NCBI GenBank assembly: GCA_964480945.1
Contig: CAYZRX010000072.1
Location: 1-20,315 of the forward strand
Length of the DNA: 20,315 bases
Direction of reading: 5' to 3'
DNA from: VGWB01 sp964480945
Lineage (GTDB): Bacteria; Bacteroidota; Ignavibacteria; UBA10030
The notes under the pieces were generated by a model. It was given only the letters and a program-made list of their open reading frames with translations, was not told where the DNA came from and made no database searches. Made by a program: the position numbers and the translations under genes. Every line of letters starts with the position of its first letter. Positions within the stretch are counted from its first letter, which is position 1. Of the stretch, positions 18,024 to 20,315 are shown piece after piece.

Positions 18024-18623
18024 TCAGATTCCCCCCGCCGCGCTGGTTGCTCTCGTTTCTTTGGGGGCAAGCCCCGGCTCTTTCGGGGCAAGCCTATAGA
18101 TCGATTTTAAGTTACGAACTTTTTGAGCATAGTCCAAGCCGTAACCGATGACAAACTCCGGCGGTATTTCAAATCCCACGTAGTCGATGGAGAAATCGAG
18201 CTTTGCGACCGTCTTTTTCAGCAGCAGTGTGACGACGCGGAAGGACGCCGGATTCTCCCGCATCACCAATCTCTTCATGAAGTCGATGGAAAGTCCTGAA
18301 TCGATGATATCCTCCACGACGACGATATCCCTCCCCCTCACTTGACAATTCAAATCCTTCAGCAGCCGGACCTGGCCGGAGGAGATTTTCGCGTCTCCGT
18401 AGCTCGAGAGCTTCAGAAAATCCACCTCGCAGTCGACGGCGACCTCGCGAATCAGGTCCGAGAAGAAGATGAACGACCCGTTGAGGATCCCAATGAAAAT
18501 CGGGACCCTTCCCCGGTAATCGCTGTTGATTTGGGTTGCAAGCTCCTTCACCTTCGCACGGATCTGTTCCTCGCTCAGGTAGAGGGTGAAGCGGTCGCTG
18601 TTGATGGTGATTTCGTCTGCCAT
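18024..18623 (-). CDS. hpt: Hypoxanthine phosphoribosyltransferase with an extended C-terminal tail
   Basis: Hpt converts hypoxanthine (and often guanine) plus PRPP to IMP (or GMP) in purine salvage. In 199 residues are FIGILNGSFIFFSDL (about 43-57), the flexible-loop region LSSYGDAKISSGQV, the PRPP loop VVVEDIIDSG (101-110), and FEIPPEFVIGYGLDY (151-165), all normal for the family. After the usual end (about residue 177) there is an extra tail of about 22 residues holding two copies of LAPKE with a 7-residue period, then TRATSAAGGI. This tail is encoded by a GC-rich palindromic stretch. ATG 18623 is used; an earlier in-frame TTG at 18668 lies inside tilS. It sits between tilS and ftsH as in many bacteria. 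Confidence 0.94.
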   Translation of the reverse strand: MADEITINSDRFTLYLSEEQIRAKVKELATQINSDYRGRVPIFIGILNGSFIFFSDLIREVAVDCEVDFLKLSSYGDAKISSGQVRLLKDLNCQVRGRDIVVVEDIIDSGLSIDFMKRLVMRENPASFRVVTLLLKKTVAKLDFSIDYVGFEIPPEFVIGYGLDYAQKVRNLKSIYRLAPKEPGLAPKETRATSAAGGI

Positions 18624-18636
18624 AATGTCCGGATTT

Positions 18637-20040
18637 TTAATGGTGCGGCATTGTTGGGAGATATTCAAGCTTCACGACCGAACGCGTCCGACCAGTGACT
18701 TTGAATCGATCGTCCAGCCGTTTTCCGCACACCCACACGATCTTTCCTTCAGACTCGAGAATCGGGATGGTTGGCTTCTCGAATCGCGGCACCTTCTCGT
18801 CGGTGAAGAAATCGCTCAGCTTCTTCTTCGACCGCATCCCGAGCGGGATGAACCAGTCCCCCACTTTCCACGACCGCAGAATCAAGCTGCCACCGAGTCG
18901 GTCCGCATCGGCGAATTCCCTCGTCCTGGCTGAGTCGAGACGCGCGGGCGGAGGGAGGCGGTTGCTCACGGAAAACTCAAACGTCGGGAATGTGTACCTG
19001 CCGCCGAGATTCACCTGATGATGGAAGGGCTGGTCGGGGGCCGAGACGGCAAAAACGAGCCGATCTCTGTCGCGAAAGACGGCAAGTTCCCGGGAAAGTT
19101 GCAGGGAGTGACCGCTCGTATGGGAACAGAGATCGAGGATGCGCCGGACCGTTGCAGCATGCGACTCGATGCCCAACGAACGCAGGAGGCGGAGGGCGAT
19201 TTCCTCCTGCAGGAATGCCGGCTCAGCGAGCAACGCAGGGACGCGCACCGTTGTTCGGCCCGTTTTGTCGATCGTGCAAAGGGTCGGCCAGCGCTCATCG
19301 AGCTCATGCCCGATCTTTTCGTCGAGCTGGCGCATCATTCGTGAGATCCGGTTCAGCGATTCAACGACTTCGGGGTGGACCTCCGTGAGAAGGGGGATGA
19401 TCGCCTTGCGGAGGTAGTTTCGGGTGTACCCTGTCGAATCGTTCGAGGAGTCGGTGCGATACTTGATGTTCCGCGAGTCAGCATAGTCTTCGATCTCAGA
19501 TCGCCGTGCAAACAATAAGGGGCGAATGATCTTCCCGGGTTCACGCCGGACCGGGATGCCCGCAAGCCCGCGAATGCCCGTGCCGCGCAGCGCATTCAAG
19601 AGGACAGTCTCGGCGTTGTCGTCCGCATGGTGGGCGGTAGCGACGCTCGCCGCCCCGATCAACTTCCGGACGTCTTCAAAGAACTGGTACCGCAGCTCAC
19701 GGGCTGCTTCTTGTTTTGAGAGTCGTCGCAGGTGAGCATGCTCGAGGGTGTCGACGCGTTTGACGTGGCACGGAAGGCCCAGTTCCTGAGCTGCCTGCCG
19801 GACAAATTTCTCATCTTGAAGCGATTCCTCGCCTCGAAGCTGGTGGTTGAGATGAGCGATATGCAAGTTGAGTCCCCATGGCTCCCGAAATGCCTCGAAG
19901 AGATGCAACATCACCATCGAATCGACGCCCCCACTCACCGCGAGCACGACGCAGTCGCCGGCACGCACCAACCCCGTTGAGCGGGCAAATTCCGCGAACT
20001 GCGACTCCCATTTCTCTTGAAGGTTGTTCATCGTTCTCAT
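18637..20040 (-). CDS. tilS: tRNA(Ile)-lysidine synthase
   Basis: TilS changes C34 of the CAU-anticodon tRNA(Ile) to lysidine, so that it reads AUA instead of AUG. The product (about 467 residues) has the PP-loop ATPase motif AVSGGVDSMVML (SGGVDS at 36-41), HLNHQLRG, ATAHHADDNAETVLLNALRGTG, and the RNYLRKAIIPLL region. The C-terminal substrate-binding domains include the typical LRSWKVGDWFIPLGM and KKLSDFFTDEKVPR. It is full length. ATG 20040 is chosen; ATG 20031 is equally possible, and TTG 20049 is less likely. None has a strong binding site, although GGAGG lies about 20 nt upstream. It is followed by hpt after 13 bp and is preceded by a tRNA gene with a CAU anticodon. Confidence 0.96.
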   Translation of the reverse strand: MRTMNNLQEKWESQFAEFARSTGLVRAGDCVVLAVSGGVDSMVMLHLFEAFREPWGLNLHIAHLNHQLRGEESLQDEKFVRQAAQELGLPCHVKRVDTLEHAHLRRLSKQEAARELRYQFFEDVRKLIGAASVATAHHADDNAETVLLNALRGTGIRGLAGIPVRREPGKIIRPLLFARRSEIEDYADSRNIKYRTDSSNDSTGYTRNYLRKAIIPLLTEVHPEVVESLNRISRMMRQLDEKIGHELDERWPTLCTIDKTGRTTVRVPALLAEPAFLQEEIALRLLRSLGIESHAATVRRILDLCSHTSGHSLQLSRELAVFRDRDRLVFAVSAPDQPFHHQVNLGGRYTFPTFEFSVSNRLPPPARLDSARTREFADADRLGGSLILRSWKVGDWFIPLGMRSKKKLSDFFTDEKVPRFEKPTIPILESEGKIVWVCGKRLDDRFKVTGRTRSVVKLEYLPTMPHH

Positions 20041-20100
20041 TGCATACAAAAAATCTTGATCCCGACCTCCTCAGGACCAAGAATTCTTGTTCAGACGGCG

Positions 20101-20174
20101 TAGCGGGGGAGGGACTCGAACCCACGACCTGCGGATTATGATTCCGACGCTCTAACCAACTGAGCTACCCCGCC
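20101..20174 (-). tRNA. tRNA with CAU anticodon (probably elongator Met)
   Basis: A full 74-nt cloverleaf can be folded by hand. The acceptor stem GGCGGGG pairs with CCCCGCT (one G-U at the end). The D-arm is GCTC/GAGC with loop AGTTGGTTA. The 7-nt anticodon loop ATCATAA has CAU at 20140-20138 on the minus strand. The variable loop is AGGTC, the T-loop TTCGAGT and the discriminator A73. No CCA is encoded. Two stem mismatches are seen: U27-C43 and U50-U64. CAU could be elongator Met or the TilS substrate tRNA(Ile2). The G-rich 5' acceptor strand is nearer to Met-type, but this is not decisive. It lies about 60 bp before tilS on the same strand. Confidence 0.9.
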
Positions 20175-20213
20175 AGAAAGACAAGAGCAAGACTGCAGAG
20201 AACATTCATCCGA

Positions 20214-20315
20214 ATCTCGGGAGGGGATTCTCCGCCGGAGGCGGATCAGCCTTTGGCTGAGAACCCACGACCTGCGGATTATGATTCCGACGCTCTAACC
20301 AACTGAGCTACCCCG
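20214..20315 (-). pseudogene. Second tRNA(CAU) copy, interrupted in the T-loop and cut by the window edge
   Basis: Bases 20261-20315 are identical to 20118-20172 of the intact tRNA gene (55 of 55), covering the T-stem start, anticodon arm, D-arm and most of the 5' acceptor strand. After the TTC of the T-loop comes a 30-bp insert (20231-20260). The T-loop then resumes as GAAT followed by CCCC (20230-20223), so removing the insert gives TTCGAAT. The remaining 3' strand (20222-20214) pairs with the 5' acceptor strand at only three of the five visible positions, so this copy is probably a broken gene. The last two acceptor bases lie beyond the window. Confidence 0.7.
20231..20260. repeat. 30-bp double-hairpin palindromic element inserted in a tRNA T-loop
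   Basis: Two perfect hairpins abut with no spacer: TCCGCC-GGA-GGCGGA (20231-20245) and TCAGCC-TTT-GGCTGA (20246-20260), each with a 6-bp stem and 3-nt loop. The flanking tRNA bases GGG-A-TTC (20224-20230) and GAACCC (20261-20266) pair around it with one bulge, giving a three-way-junction shape. The size and form recall small bacterial palindromic elements. It carries no coding capacity. Confidence 0.8.

Overview
The window is about 20.3 kb of gene-dense bacterial chromosome (GC-rich, mostly overlapping or closely spaced genes). It looks like a Gram-negative member of the Bacteroidota/Ignavibacteriota/Chlorobiota (FCB) group. The reasons are an Omp85 outer-membrane barrel protein, a UbiA prenyltransferase of the digeranylgeranylglyceryl-phosphate synthase kind, and a stand-alone 'class 1 isoprenoid' enzyme. 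This placement is an inference from gene content, not from a phylogenetic marker. A run of 10 Ns at 8836-8845 shows it comes from a draft or scaffolded assembly.

Left block (1-5379, plus strand): the 3' part of an Omp85/BamA-family gene, a UbiA prenyltransferase, rnhB and yraN are packed with overlaps or short gaps. They are followed by pncB (nicotinate phosphoribosyltransferase) and pncA (nicotinamidase), which together form a two-step NAD salvage route from nicotinamide to nicotinate mononucleotide. Middle block (5380-13571, plus): cstA follows a leader with a 14-bp perfect palindrome, and a small DEDDy exonuclease follows cstA. After a 466-bp non-coding gap comes a MacAB-type export operon of adaptor, ATPase and permease, with 4-bp overlaps. 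A second, roughly 86 % identical permease lies 375 bp downstream, behind a strong hairpin.

Right block: an unusual class I isoprenoid-synthase-like gene (plus) converges on a minus-strand operon. That operon reads tRNA(CAU), tilS, hpt, ftsH, then a dolichol/phytol-kinase-like membrane protein. The tilS-hpt-ftsH order is a well-known conserved arrangement, and here it ends in a prenol-kinase-like gene that overlaps ftsH by 4 bp. With the UbiA gene, the window holds three isoprenoid-lipid genes (chain-handling enzyme, prenol kinase, prenyl transfer to a lipid head group).

The strongest oddity is at the right edge. A second copy of the tRNA(CAU) gene is identical to the first over the 55 bases visible before the window ends. 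It carries a 30-bp insertion made of two abutting perfect hairpins (each 6-bp stem, 3-nt loop) placed exactly inside the T-loop. This looks like a small palindromic mobile element that broke a tRNA gene. Other hairpin clusters, after the exonuclease gene and in the extra C-terminal tail of hpt, may or may not be related.
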